Shown in pieces: positions 24,448 to 33,425 of a stretch of DNA of 64,000 nt (the first letter of the stretch is position 1; the number at the start of each line of letters is the position of its first letter). The DNA comes from Miltoncostaea marina (GTDB lineage Bacteria > Actinomycetota > Thermoleophilia > Miltoncostaeales > Miltoncostaeaceae). A program made the position numbers and the translations under genes. Under the pieces are notes generated by a model. That model did no database searches, was not told the origin of the DNA, and was given only the letters and a program-made list of their open reading frames with translations. The DNA lies in assembly GCF_018141525.1 (NCBI RefSeq), contig NZ_CP064655.1, positions 3,306,275 to 3,370,274 on the forward strand, written 5' to 3'.

Positions 24448-25425
24448 TCAGCGGACGATGCGCTCGACCCGCGAGCGCGCCTCCTCGTCCTGCGGGCGCA
24501 GGTGGTAGCGCTGGATCATCTCGCTCACCAGCCCGATCGTGAACAGCTGCACGCCGACGACGATCATCAGCACGCCGAGCAGCAGCAGGGGCCGGCCGCC
24601 GATGCCCTCGCCCGTGATGCGCAGCACCGCGAGGTAGGCGCAGATGACCACCCCGGCCGCCAGCAGCAGCATCCCGAGCCCGCCGAACAGGTGCATCGGG
24701 CGCTGCCGGAAGCGGCCGACGAAGAGGATCGTGAGCAGGTCGAGGAAGCCGCGCAGGTAGCGCTCGAGGCCGTACTTGCTGCGGCCGTACGGGCGCGGGC
24801 GGTGGTTGACCGGGATCTCGCTGACGCGGAAGCCCTCGTTGTCGGCCAGCACCGGGATGTAGCGGTACTGGTCGCCGGTCAGGGCCAGCGACGCGACCAC
24901 CTCGGCGCGGTAGGCCTTGAAGCCGCAGTTGAGGTCGTGCAGGCCGATGCCCGACATGCGCGCGGTGACGCCGTTGAAGACCTTCGAGGCCGCCCGCTTC
25001 GACCAGGCGTCCTTGCGGTCGCGCTTCCAGCCGCTGACCAGGTCGGCGCCCGCCTCGAGCTCGGCCAGCAGGCGCGGGATCTCGCTGGGGTCGTCCTGGA
25101 GGTCGCCGTCGATCGTGACGATGGCCTCGCCGCGGGCCTCGCGGAAGCCCGCCATCAGCGCCGCCGCCTTGCCGAAGTTGCGGCGCAGCCGCACCACCGA
25201 GATCTCCGGCTCCTCGGCGGCCAGCTCCTCGAGGATCGCCGTCGTGCCGTCGGTCGAGCCGTCGTCGATGAAGAGGACCTCGGCGCTCCGCCCGAGCCCG
25301 CGGAGCACGGTCAGCAGCTCCTCGGAGAGGGGGCGCACCGACTCGCGCTCGTTGAAGACGGGCACGACCACCGAGACAGAGGCGAGGCGTGCGGCCACCG
25401 CGGGCGATGTTACCAGCGCCCTCAC
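24448..25425 (-). CDS. GT2 polyprenyl-phosphate sugar synthase (DPM1/GtrB-like)
   Basis: A 325-residue enzyme. The GT-A domain shows SVVVPVFNERESV, LFIDDGSTDGT and TIDGDLQDDPSEIP (DxD-type QDD), then GLHDLNCGFKAYR and RPRPYGRSKYG. Two C-terminal membrane helices (residues ~230-255 and 265-300) follow. This is the layout of dolichol-/undecaprenyl-phosphate glycosyltransferases that make the donor for GT-C enzymes. In this operon it probably feeds the PIG-V-like and DUF2079 proteins. The GTG start overlaps the stop of the peptidase-like gene. Confidence 0.93.
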   Translation of the reverse strand: MRALVTSPAVAARLASVSVVVPVFNERESVRPLSEELLTVLRGLGRSAEVLFIDDGSTDGTTAILEELAAEEPEISVVRLRRNFGKAAALMAGFREARGEAIVTIDGDLQDDPSEIPRLLAELEAGADLVSGWKRDRKDAWSKRAASKVFNGVTARMSGIGLHDLNCGFKAYRAEVVASLALTGDQYRYIPVLADNEGFRVSEIPVNHRPRPYGRSKYGLERYLRGFLDLLTILFVGRFRQRPMHLFGGLGMLLLAAGVVICAYLAVLRITGEGIGGRPLLLLGVLMIVVGVQLFTIGLVSEMIQRYHLRPQDEEARSRVERIVR

Positions 25426-27133
25426 CGCCGCCCGCGCGCCCGGCCGGCGCGCGGCGGGCGGATCGCCTCGCCCGTCGCCGGCCCGATGCGCCGAAGCGCC
25501 ACGAGCGCCGCCAGCGACCAGGCGCACGCCGCCACGAGCACGCCGAGCAGCAGCCCCGTGCCGCCGCGCGCGCCCGACGCGGCGGTCTCGCCGAGGTACC
25601 ACACCGCGAAGGGCCAGCCCGAGTGGAGCAGGCCCGCCGTCGAGGCGACCAGCCCGAGCAGCGGCAGCGCGGCCACGACCGCCAGCGCGGCCAGCTGCCA
25701 CGGGCGCCGGGCGGCCGTGGCCAGGAGCGCAGCGTGGGCGGCCGGCAGCGCCAGCACCAGGGCGAACGGCGAGAGCAGCCACATGAGCAGCAGCACGACC
25801 GACAGCGCGGCGAGCGCCGCGGTGGCCTCCGCGGCCGGCGGCACGCGGCGCCGGGCGCGGCGGGCCGCCGCCCAGGCGAGCGCGCGGCGGCGAGGGCGAG
25901 CACGACCCCGAGCGCGGCCGCCGGGCCGAAGCGCGCGTCGGCGGGGATCGGCGGCGCCCCGGCCGACGCCCCGGGCAGCAGACCGGCGAGCACCAGCAGG
26001 TGGGCGGCCGCGAGCGCGGCCAGCGCGGGCGCCGCCCGGCGCGCCACGGCGCCCGCGCCCTCGCGGAGCGAGGCCCGCGCCCGGCGCCGGCGGGCGACCG
26101 CGTCGACCGTCAGCACGAGCACCGGCAGCATCGCGAGCAGCAGGGTGAGGCGCGCGAGCGTCGGCCGCAGCACCCGCCCGGCGAAGGCCAGGGAGCCGTC
26201 CGGGGCCGGGACGACCTCGGCGACGTCGACCACGCCCAGCAGGTCGTTGGCCGCGTTGGCGACCAGCTCCATGCGCTCCGCGTCGCCGCCCGGCAGGCCG
26301 CGCAGCGGCGACTCGGGGCGGCCCGAGAGGGTCACCGCGGGGACGCCCGCCGCGACGAGGGCCCCCTGCTCGCCGAAGGTCTGCGGCACCGCGAGGCGCA
26401 GCAGCTGGCCGCCCAGGCCACGCGGGACCGCCGGGCGGCCGCCGACCCGCTCGACGGAGCGCTCGGCCATGGTGGCCAGGCCCAGGGCGTGGCGGTCGGC
26501 GCGCCCCGCGTACCAGACGTGCACCCGGTCGCCCTGCGCCTCGCCGGGCGCGTCCAGCACGATCGCCGCCGCGATCGGGAACGACGAGAACCGCTCCAGG
26601 AACCAGCGCATGCCGGCGTTGCCCAGCGTCGAGCCGTCGGTCGAGACGAACAGGTGGGGGCGCTGGTGGCGGGTGGTGGCCGACGCGCGGGCCAGCCGCA
26701 GCAGCACCGCGGTGGCGCTCGCGCCCGCGTCGACGCCGGCCGGGGTGTCGCGAGGGGCCACCACCAGCACGCCGCCCCCGGACACGTCGCCGCCCGTCCC
26801 CGGCACCACCAGGTACACGTTGCGCAGCCGCACCGGGCCGCCGTCCGCCCGCGCCTCGAGCTCCTGCTCCTGCACGCGGCGCTGCGCCCCCGGGATCTGG
26901 GACAGCTGCTGGCGCACCCACGCCGCAGCGGCGAGGTCCGGCGGGGAGCCGGGCGGCCGCTCGGGGGCCACGCCGGAGAGCTGGCTCGCCAGCTCGAGGG
27001 TGCCCTGGCCGTCGATCGTGGACGGGAGCGCGGGCTCGGGCCCCGGGTCCGGGGCCTCCAGGGTCAGCAGCGCGACCACCAGGGCCACGCCCGCGACCAG
27101 CCAGCAGGTGCGATAGAGGCGGGCGTTCAGCAC
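25422..27133 (-). pseudogene. M28-like membrane peptidase with a frameshift
   Basis: From GTG 27133 the frame encodes a membrane helix and a zinc-peptidase-like domain: LELASQLSGVAPERPPGS, NVYLVVPG, LVVAPRDTPAGVDAGASATAVLLRLAR, LFVSTDGSTLGNAGMRWFLE, then helices (TLARLTLLLAMLPVLVLTVDAV...). Near 25880-25892 the frame ends in Arg/Pro nonsense, while the -1 frame resumes ALAWAAARRARR and continues through four more helices to 25422. One base seems to be missing in the GCCGCCGCGCGC tract. Several metal ligands expected of M28 (H...D...E...D...H) are changed, so catalysis is uncertain. It heads the envelope operon. Confidence 0.7.
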
Positions 27134-27335
27134 GGTGTGCGGCCACCGTGGGCCCGGCGGCTGGCGGTAGAGTGTGGCACGTCCTCCTGTCCGGCGGGCG
27201 GAGGCCGGCCGTTGACTCGCCCGGGGGGGACCGGGGCATCTACATCCTGTCCGACCGGGACGACCCGGCGCCACGGAGGTGCGCGGTGAGGAGCGAGGGC
27301 ACACCCCACGACGCGTCGCCGCGCGGGCGCGGCCG

Positions 27336-28835
27336 ATGAGCGTGCGCGAGCGCGAGCCACGGCTGATCCTGGTCTCCAACCGGGGGCCGGTGGGGTTCAG
27401 CCACGACGACACCGGCCGCCTGGGCCGCGAGCGCAGCGGCGGCGGCCTCGTCACCGCGCTGCTCGGGCTGGTGGGCCACACGCCCGCCCTGTGGATCTCC
27501 GCGGCGGTCTCGGACGCCGACGAGGAGGTGGCCCGGCGCGCCGGCGGCCGCTCATTCGAGCTGCCGGGCCTCGGCACGGACACCCGCGGGCGCTTCGTGG
27601 TGATCGACGGCGAGACGTACCACCGCTACTACAACGTCATCGCCAACCCGATGCTCTGGTTCATCCAGCACTACCTGTGGGACCTGAGCAACGCGCCCGA
27701 CGTGCGGCACGAGGAGCTCGACGCCTGGGAGCACGGCTACCTGGCGGCCAACAAGGCGTTCGCCGACGCGGTCATCGACGAGCTCGACGAGGACCCGGAC
27801 CGCATCGTGATGCTCCACGATTACCACCTCTACACGGCGCCCGAGGCGATCCGCGCGGCGCACCCCGGGGCCTTCCTGCACCACTTCGTGCACATCCCGT
27901 GGAGCCAGCCGGACTACTGGCGCATCCTGCCGCCGCACATCCGCGAGGGCATCCTGCGCGGGCTGCTGGCCAACGACATCGTCGCCTTCCACACCCGCGC
28001 CTACTCGCGCAACTTCCTGCTGTGCTGCGAGGAGCTGCTCGACCTGCGCGTCGACTACGCCCGCCGCACGGTGCGCTGGGAGGGGCGCGAGGTGCTCGTG
28101 CGCTCCTACCCGATCTCGGTCAACGCGCCGATGTTCGAGGAGCTCGCCCGCAGCCCCGAGGTCGCCGCCGAGGAGGGCGCGATCCTGCGCCGCCGCCGCC
28201 AGCACCTGATCGTGCGCGTCGACCGCACCGACCTCTCGAAGAACACGCTGCGCGGCTTCAAGGCGTTCGACGTCTTCCTCGACCGCCACCCCGAGTTCCA
28301 CGAGGACATCACGTTCCTCGCCCAGCTGCAGCCCACCCGCCAGGACGTGGACGAGTACGTCGAGTACCTCGGCCGCATCCGCGACGTGGTGAGCCGCATC
28401 AACACGAAGCACGGCACCACCGACTGGATGCCGATCGACCTGCGCGTGGAGGCCAACATCCACCGCGCCGTGGCCGCGTACAAGCACTACGACGTGCTGC
28501 TCGTGAACCCGATCTTCGACGGCATGAACCTGATCGCCAAGGAGGCGCCGCTCGTCAACGAGCGCGACGGGGTGATGATCCTGTCCGAGAACGCCGGGGC
28601 CCACGAGGAGCTCGGGCACTTCGCGCTGACCATCAACCCGTTCGACATCGAGGCCCAGGCCGAGGCCATCCACGAGGCCCTCGTGATGGCGGCCGACGAG
28701 CGATCGTTCCGCAACCAGGAGATCAAGCGGATCGTGCGCGAGAACGACGTCGGCAAGTGGCTGGCCGCCCAGCAGGCCGACATCGCCCGCAAGCGCGCCG
28801 CCGACCGCCGCCGCGGGACCCGGGCCCGGGCATGA
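27336..28835 (+). CDS. otsA: GT20 trehalose-6-phosphate synthase-like protein
   Basis: A 499-residue GT-B enzyme of the OtsA family: LILVSNRGPVGF and SGGGLVTAL at the N-terminus, MLHDYHLYTAP (HDYHL), HFVHIPWSQPDYWRILP, and LVNPIFDGMNLIAKEAP plus SENAGAHEELG at the end. OtsA joins UDP- or GDP-glucose to glucose-6-phosphate. The usual RLDYxKG motif is replaced by RVDRTDLSKNTLRGF (from Arg294), which marks a different GT20 clade, so another acceptor or donor is possible. No phosphatase (OtsB) is adjacent. The ATG is preceded by a weak ribosome site. Confidence 0.88.
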   Translation: MSVREREPRLILVSNRGPVGFSHDDTGRLGRERSGGGLVTALLGLVGHTPALWISAAVSDADEEVARRAGGRSFELPGLGTDTRGRFVVIDGETYHRYYNVIANPMLWFIQHYLWDLSNAPDVRHEELDAWEHGYLAANKAFADAVIDELDEDPDRIVMLHDYHLYTAPEAIRAAHPGAFLHHFVHIPWSQPDYWRILPPHIREGILRGLLANDIVAFHTRAYSRNFLLCCEELLDLRVDYARRTVRWEGREVLVRSYPISVNAPMFEELARSPEVAAEEGAILRRRRQHLIVRVDRTDLSKNTLRGFKAFDVFLDRHPEFHEDITFLAQLQPTRQDVDEYVEYLGRIRDVVSRINTKHGTTDWMPIDLRVEANIHRAVAAYKHYDVLLVNPIFDGMNLIAKEAPLVNERDGVMILSENAGAHEELGHFALTINPFDIEAQAEAIHEALVMAADERSFRNQEIKRIVRENDVGKWLAAQQADIARKRAADRRRGTRARA

Positions 28836-29305
28836 GCGGCGAGGGCGGCCTCACCCACCTCGACGCCCGCGGCGCGGCGCGCATGGTGGGCGTGGGCCAC
28901 AAGCCGCCGGTGGCGCGGCGCGCCGTGGCCGAGGCGCTCGTGCGGATGGCCCCCGCCAGCGCGCGGCTGATGTCCGAGGGCGGGCTGCCGAAGGGCGACG
29001 CCGCGGCGGTGGCCCGCGTGGCCGGGATCATGGCCGCCAAGCGCACGCCCGAGCTCGTCGCGCTGTGCCACCCCCTGCCGATCGATCGCGCCGCGGTCGA
29101 CGTGGCCGTCGACCCGGCCGCGGGCGAGGTGCGCATCCGGGCCGAGGTCGAGACGACCGCCCGCACCGGCGTGGAGATGGAGGCGCTCACCGCGGCGAGC
29201 GTCGCCGCGCTGAACGTCTACGACCTCGTGAAGGGCGTCGACCCGGCCGTGGTCATCGAGCGGGTCCGCCTGGTGGAGAAGACCACGGGCGACCCGGCGC
29301 CGTGA
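28832..29305 (+). CDS. moaC: Cyclic pyranopterin monophosphate synthase MoaC
   Basis: A 157-residue molybdenum-cofactor enzyme. It shows GVGHKPPVARRAVAEA, KGDAAAVARVAGIMAAKRTPELVALCHPLPI and VEMEALTAASVAALNVYDLVK, the family signatures including the catalytic Lys/His residues. It turns the MoaA product into cyclic pyranopterin phosphate. The start ATG overlaps the GT20 stop (ATGA), and its own stop overlaps the MogA start. Confidence 0.96.
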   Translation: MSGEGGLTHLDARGAARMVGVGHKPPVARRAVAEALVRMAPASARLMSEGGLPKGDAAAVARVAGIMAAKRTPELVALCHPLPIDRAAVDVAVDPAAGEVRIRAEVETTARTGVEMEALTAASVAALNVYDLVKGVDPAVVIERVRLVEKTTGDPAP

Positions 29306-29802
29306 GCCTGCGCGTGGCCGTGGTGACCGTGTCCGACCGGTCGGCCCGGGGCGAGCGCGAGGACGCCTCGGGCCCGGCGCTGGCGGCGGCCGCGCAGGCG
29401 GGGGGCGCGGAGGTGGTGCGCCGGGAGGTGGTGCCGGACGACGAGCACGGGCTGGCGACGCTGCTGCAGGCGATCTGCGACGCGCCGGACGCGCCCGATC
29501 TGCTGCTCACCACCGGCGGCACCGGCATCGGGCCGCGCGACCGGGCCCCCGAGGCCACCCGCGCGGTCTGCGACCGCATGGTCCCGGGCATCGCGGAGAC
29601 GCTGCGCGCCCGCTCGCTGGCCGCCACGCCGAACGCGATGCTGTCGCGCGGCGAGGCCGGCGTGCGCCGGCGCACGCTGATCGTCAACCTGCCGGGCTCG
29701 CCCGGCGGCGCCCGCGACGGCTGGGGGACCGTGGCGCAGGTCGCCGCCCACGCCGCCGCGCAGCTGCGCGGCGGCGACCACCCCGTGCGGGGCGCGCCCT
29801 AG
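29302..29802 (+). CDS. Molybdenum cofactor biosynthesis protein MoaB/MogA
   Basis: A 166-residue MoCF-fold protein with VAVVTVSDRSARGEREDASGP at the start, LLLTTGGTGIGPRD and the NLPGSPGG loop near the end. These proteins adenylylate molybdopterin before metal insertion. It is joined to moaC by a GTGA overlap. Whether it is MogA or the related MoaB cannot be settled from length alone. Confidence 0.92.
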   Translation: MSLRVAVVTVSDRSARGEREDASGPALAAAAQAGGAEVVRREVVPDDEHGLATLLQAICDAPDAPDLLLTTGGTGIGPRDRAPEATRAVCDRMVPGIAETLRARSLAATPNAMLSRGEAGVRRRTLIVNLPGSPGGARDGWGTVAQVAAHAAAQLRGGDHPVRGAP

Positions 29803-29978
29803 GCGGGACGCCCCTCGTCGCCCTCGCGGCGCTCGGGGTTGCGCTCGCCGGCGCCGTGGGTCGCCTCCGTGAGGCCGCCCTCGGCGCCCTGGTCCTCGAT
29901 GCCCTTGCCGGCCGCCTCGCGGCGCGCGCCGTCGAGGGCCTCCTCGGCGCGCTCCGCGCCCGTGCGCTCGTCACCCAT
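29799..29978 (-). CDS. 59-residue hydrophilic protein
   Basis: A short, very charged protein: MGDERTGAERAEEALDGARR, then EAAGKGIEDQGAEGGLTEATHGAGERNPERREGDEGRPA-type composition rich in Gly, Glu and Arg with no hydrophobic segment. The ATG has GGAGGGG six bases upstream, the clearest sign that it is a real gene. It resembles small hydrophilic stress proteins in composition only. Its TAG and the TAG of mogA share the bases CTAG (29799-29802), so the two convergent genes end on each other. Confidence 0.6.
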   Translation of the reverse strand: MGDERTGAERAEEALDGARREAAGKGIEDQGAEGGLTEATHGAGERNPERREGDEGRPA

Positions 29979-30084
29979 GTCGTCCCCTCCGGGGTCGGTG
30001 TCCCCCGGGGACTACCCCGGCCCCGCCGCGGACGAACGCGGGGGGCGGCCACCGCGGGCGTTGGCCGCGGGGGGCGGGGCCAGG

Positions 30085-30090
30085 TAGGTT
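30085..30090 (+). promoter_or_regulatory. Putative -10 box of the LLM oxidoreductase (leaderless)
   Basis: TAGGTT ends seven bases before the ATG at 30098. An earlier TTG (30089) lies inside the box and is therefore not the start. Confidence 0.4.
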
Positions 30091-30097
30091 GCCCGCG

Positions 30098-31240
30098 ATG
30101 TCGGAGCCCGCGCGCCTCGAGCTGTCGGCGATGGGCGCGGTGCGCCCGCCCGCCTCCGCGGCCCTCGAGGCGGCCGCCCGCCGCGAGCGCCAGGGCTTCG
30201 ACGCCGTCTGGTGGGCCGACCACCTGCTGCACTGGTTCCCGACCTCGATCTGGGCGCCCGACCTCGTGCCGCAGGCCGCCGCGGGGCAGGCGAGCCCCCA
30301 CGTCTGGTTCGACCCCTTCGCGGTCGTCGCCGCCGCGGCGGGCGCCACCGAGCGGGTGCGGCTGGGCATCGGCGTGACCGACGTCGTGCGCCGCCACCCG
30401 GTCGCGCTGGCGCAGACCGCCCTGACCCTCGACCACCTCACCGGGGGGCGCTTCCTGCTCGGCGTGGGCGCCGGGGAGGCGCTCAACCTCGCGCCGATCG
30501 GCGTCGCCAACCGCCGCCCGCTGGGGCGGCTGGAGGAGGCGCTCGAGGTGATGCGGCTGCTGTGGGCGAGCCCGGACCCGGTCGACTTCCGCGGCGACCA
30601 CTTCACGCTCGACGGCGCCGCCCTCGGCCTCCGGCCCGTCGGCGACCGCCCGCCGCCGGTCTGGCTGGCGGCGCACCGCCCGCGCGGGCTCGCGCTGGCC
30701 GGACGGCACGCCGACGGCTGGCTGCCGCTCGCGACCGACCCGGACGAGTACGCCGGCATGCTCGCCGCGGTGCGAGCGGCGGCCGCGGCGGCCGGACGGC
30801 CGGGGGACGCCGTCACGGCCGGGCTCTACGCCCGCATCGTGGTGGCCGAGTCGCGCACGCAGGCCGTCGCCGCGATCGACCGCTCGCTGCTGCTGCGCTT
30901 CATCGCCCTCACCCGGCCGGCCGAGGCGTTCGCCCGCCACGGCGCCGAGCACCCGCTCGGTGAGGGCGCCTTCGGGCTCACCTCGTTCCTGCCCACCCGG
31001 CTGGGGCGCGAGGAGGCGCTGCGCCTGGCGGGGGCGGTGCCGGTGGAGGTGCTCCGCGACACGGTGATCCACGGCACCCCCGACGACGTCGCCGGCGCGA
31101 TCGCCGCGTTCGTCGACCGCGGCGCGCGCCACGTGCAGCTCACCAACATGACGCCGCTCGCGGACCCGTCGATGGCCGCGACGAGCGAGGCGCTGCTCGC
31201 CGACGCGGTGGTCGCCGTCCGCGCGGCCACGAGCGCGTGA
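30098..31240 (+). CDS. LLM-class (F420-type) flavin/deazaflavin oxidoreductase
   Basis: A 380-residue TIM-barrel oxidoreductase. It has GFDAVWWADHLLHWFP, VRLGIGVTDVVRRHPVALAQTALTLDHLTGGRFLLGVGAGEALN and the GVG-GE loop, typical of F420-dependent enzymes such as Mer and FGD; a C-terminal GTPDDVAGAI segment completes the family pattern. Cofactor F420 is inferred from the family. The ATG at 30098 follows a TAGGTT box at leaderless spacing. The substrate is not evident; a secreted protein gene follows with a GTGA overlap. Confidence 0.88.
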   Translation: MSEPARLELSAMGAVRPPASAALEAAARRERQGFDAVWWADHLLHWFPTSIWAPDLVPQAAAGQASPHVWFDPFAVVAAAAGATERVRLGIGVTDVVRRHPVALAQTALTLDHLTGGRFLLGVGAGEALNLAPIGVANRRPLGRLEEALEVMRLLWASPDPVDFRGDHFTLDGAALGLRPVGDRPPPVWLAAHRPRGLALAGRHADGWLPLATDPDEYAGMLAAVRAAAAAAGRPGDAVTAGLYARIVVAESRTQAVAAIDRSLLLRFIALTRPAEAFARHGAEHPLGEGAFGLTSFLPTRLGREEALRLAGAVPVEVLRDTVIHGTPDDVAGAIAAFVDRGARHVQLTNMTPLADPSMAATSEALLADAVVAVRAATSA

Positions 31241-32301
31241 GGCGCCGCGCGGGTGCCGTCGCGGCGCTCGCCGCGGCGGCGGCGGGCCTGGTCGCGGCCC
31301 CGGCCGGCCTCGGCGCCTCGCGCACGATCACGACGGACGGCTGGGGGCCGCGCGCCATGGCCTTCAGCGGCGACCGGCTGGTGTGGAGCGAGGCCGCGGT
31401 CGTGCGGGTGGACCCGCGCCGCACGCCGGGCGCCCCCGCCGGGGCGGCGCGCTTCGACTACTACCGGGCCGAGGCGTTCCGCGCGCGCCTCGACCGCGCC
31501 TCCCGCCGCTTCGCCGGCACCGCCGAGGCGCCGGTCTCGGTGCGCACCAGCATCGGCGCGATGAGCGCCGGCGCGCTCGCGCCGGCGGGCGGGGGCGACT
31601 TCGTGCTGGCGCCGGGCTCGCGGCGCTTCGCGACCCCGGTCGTCTGGTGCTGCGGCGAGGGCGACGCCGAGGCCGTGCTCGAGAGCGACGGGCGGCCCGG
31701 GGCGCAGCCGCCGGCCGCGGTGGCGTGGACCGGCGCGGCGGTGCGCTGGGTGCGGCTGGCGGCGGACGGCTCGCAGACCGTCGTGGAGAGCCCGCCGGCC
31801 GAGCCCGCGTCGCCCGCGACCGTGGCCACCGCCGGCCCCACGCGGGCCGGGCTGGTGGCGTTGACCGCGCGCCTGCACGCGTGGGTCGACCCCGCGGCGC
31901 CGGCGACCCTGCAGGTGCGCCGCGGCGACGGGCCGCCCGCCGCGGTGGCGCTGCCCGGCCCGGCGCTGCGGGTGGAGGCGGCCGGCGACGTGGTCGCCGT
32001 GGCCGTGCGCGCCGGCCGGGGCGCGGCGGTCGTGCGGCTGGCCGGCGCGGCGACGCGGGCGACGCGCGTCTGGTCGGGCCCGCGGGCGCCGCGGGCGCTC
32101 GCCGCGGGCGGCGGGTCGGTCGCCGTCGCCGACGGCCGCGACGTGCTCGCCCGGCGCGGCTCCGGCGCCCTGCGCCGGGTGGCGCGCGGGCGGCGGGCGA
32201 TCGACGGCGTGGCGGTCGACGGGCGGCGCGTGGCGTGGATGGAGCGGGGGCTGCGCCGCGGCGGGCGGGTCGCCGTGCTGCGGCTGGGACGAGTGCGGTG
32301 A
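31237..32301 (+). CDS. Secreted beta-strand-rich protein of unknown function
   Basis: A 354-residue protein with an N-terminal signal peptide (VRRRAGAVAALAAAAAGLVAAPAGLGA). The mature part has repeated short units such as GDRLVWSEAAVVRV, AAVAWTGAAVRWVRL and GSVAVADGRDVLAR, suggesting a beta-propeller-like fold. A CC pair (VVWCCGEG) is present. No catalytic motif is recognised. It is coupled by GTGA overlaps to the genes before and after and so belongs with the secreted glycoside hydrolase. Confidence 0.6.
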   Translation: MRRRAGAVAALAAAAAGLVAAPAGLGASRTITTDGWGPRAMAFSGDRLVWSEAAVVRVDPRRTPGAPAGAARFDYYRAEAFRARLDRASRRFAGTAEAPVSVRTSIGAMSAGALAPAGGGDFVLAPGSRRFATPVVWCCGEGDAEAVLESDGRPGAQPPAAVAWTGAAVRWVRLAADGSQTVVESPPAEPASPATVATAGPTRAGLVALTARLHAWVDPAAPATLQVRRGDGPPAAVALPGPALRVEAAGDVVAVAVRAGRGAAVVRLAGAATRATRVWSGPRAPRALAAGGGSVAVADGRDVLARRGSGALRRVARGRRAIDGVAVDGRRVAWMERGLRRGGRVAVLRLGRVR

Positions 32302-33425
32302 GACGGGCCCTCGCCCTGCTCGGGGCGCTGGCCGCGCTCGCCGGCCTCGCCGGGGGGGCCGCCGCGGCGCCCATCATGTCGCTGCAGGACGATGAGCTCG
32401 TCAACGTGCGCGGGGCGGCGCTGGAGGCGCGGCTCGACGCGCTGGCGGCCACCGGCGTGCGGGTGACCCGGGTGGACGTGCTGTGGCGCGAGGTGGCGCC
32501 GACCCGCCCGCGCGACGCCCGCGACCCCGACGACCCGGCCTACGACTGGAGCCGCTACGACGCGATCCTGCGCGGCCTGCGGGCGCGGGGCATCGCGACG
32601 ATGCTCGACTTCTACCTGACCCCCGCCTGGGCGTCGCGCGGCGGCGAGCGCACGGCGGCGCCCCGGCCGGCCGACGGCGCCCGCTTCGCCGCCGCGATCG
32701 CCCGCCGCTACGGGGGCGGCCACCCCGACCCGGCGGGCGGCACGCTGCCGGCCATCCGCAGCCTCGAGATCTGGAACGAGCCCAACCTGCCCGGCTTCTG
32801 GACGCCGCAGTGCCGGCAGCGCCGCGGGCGCATCGTGCTGGAGTCGCCGCGCCGCTACGCGGCCCTGCTCGCGGCGGCGTACCGCGAGGTGCGCCGCGTC
32901 AACGCGCGGGTGGAGATCGTCGGCGGCGTCGCCGGGCCCGCCGGCCGCACCCCGCGCGCCTGCCCGAAGGACGGCCGGGCGGCGGTGGGGAGCCTCGACT
33001 TCGCCCGCCTCGTGGCCGACGAGGGCCCCGCGATCGACGCGTGGAGCATGCACCTCTACCCGATCGGCGGGCCGCTGCAGGCCTTCTTCGTCCCCTCCTG
33101 GAGCACCGTGCCGCGGGTGGCCCGGCAGGTGGATAGGCTTCGCCGGGGCGCACCGATCCACGTCACGGAGACGGGGTACCACACGTCGTACAACCGCTTT
33201 CACCGCTACTTCGTGAGCGAGGCGCAGCAGGCCGCGTGGGTCGACGAGACCGTGCAGGCCGCCGCGCGCCGGCCGCGGGTGGGCGTCGTGACCTGGTTCA
33301 ACTTCCAGGACAACCCCCGCTGGACCGGCGGGCTGCTGCGCGGCGACGGCTCGCGCAAGCCCTCGTACGACCGCTTCGCGGCGCAGGCCGCCGCCAACCC
33401 GCCCCCGCCGGGGTGGGCGCCGTGA
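32298..33425 (+). CDS. Secreted glycoside hydrolase, clan GH-A type
   Basis: A 375-residue protein with a signal peptide (RRALALLGALAALAGLAGGAAAAP) and a TIM-barrel hydrolase domain. The acid/base Glu161 sits in LEIWNEPNLPGFW and the nucleophile Glu291 in HVTETGYHT; WSMHLYPIGG and VVTWFNFQDN lie between and after. This is the GH-A pattern (GH5/GH39-like); the exact family and substrate are not clear. At the start of the polysaccharide locus it may trim or release the polymer outside the cell. Confidence 0.85.
   Translation: MRRALALLGALAALAGLAGGAAAAPIMSLQDDELVNVRGAALEARLDALAATGVRVTRVDVLWREVAPTRPRDARDPDDPAYDWSRYDAILRGLRARGIATMLDFYLTPAWASRGGERTAAPRPADGARFAAAIARRYGGGHPDPAGGTLPAIRSLEIWNEPNLPGFWTPQCRQRRGRIVLESPRRYAALLAAAYREVRRVNARVEIVGGVAGPAGRTPRACPKDGRAAVGSLDFARLVADEGPAIDAWSMHLYPIGGPLQAFFVPSWSTVPRVARQVDRLRRGAPIHVTETGYHTSYNRFHRYFVSEAQQAAWVDETVQAAARRPRVGVVTWFNFQDNPRWTGGLLRGDGSRKPSYDRFAAQAAANPPPPGWAP

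Noticed and set aside
27212..27246. TTGACT...TACATC promoter upstream of the GT20 gene
   Set aside because: The spacing of 23 bases is too long for a normal promoter and no better -10 box was found.
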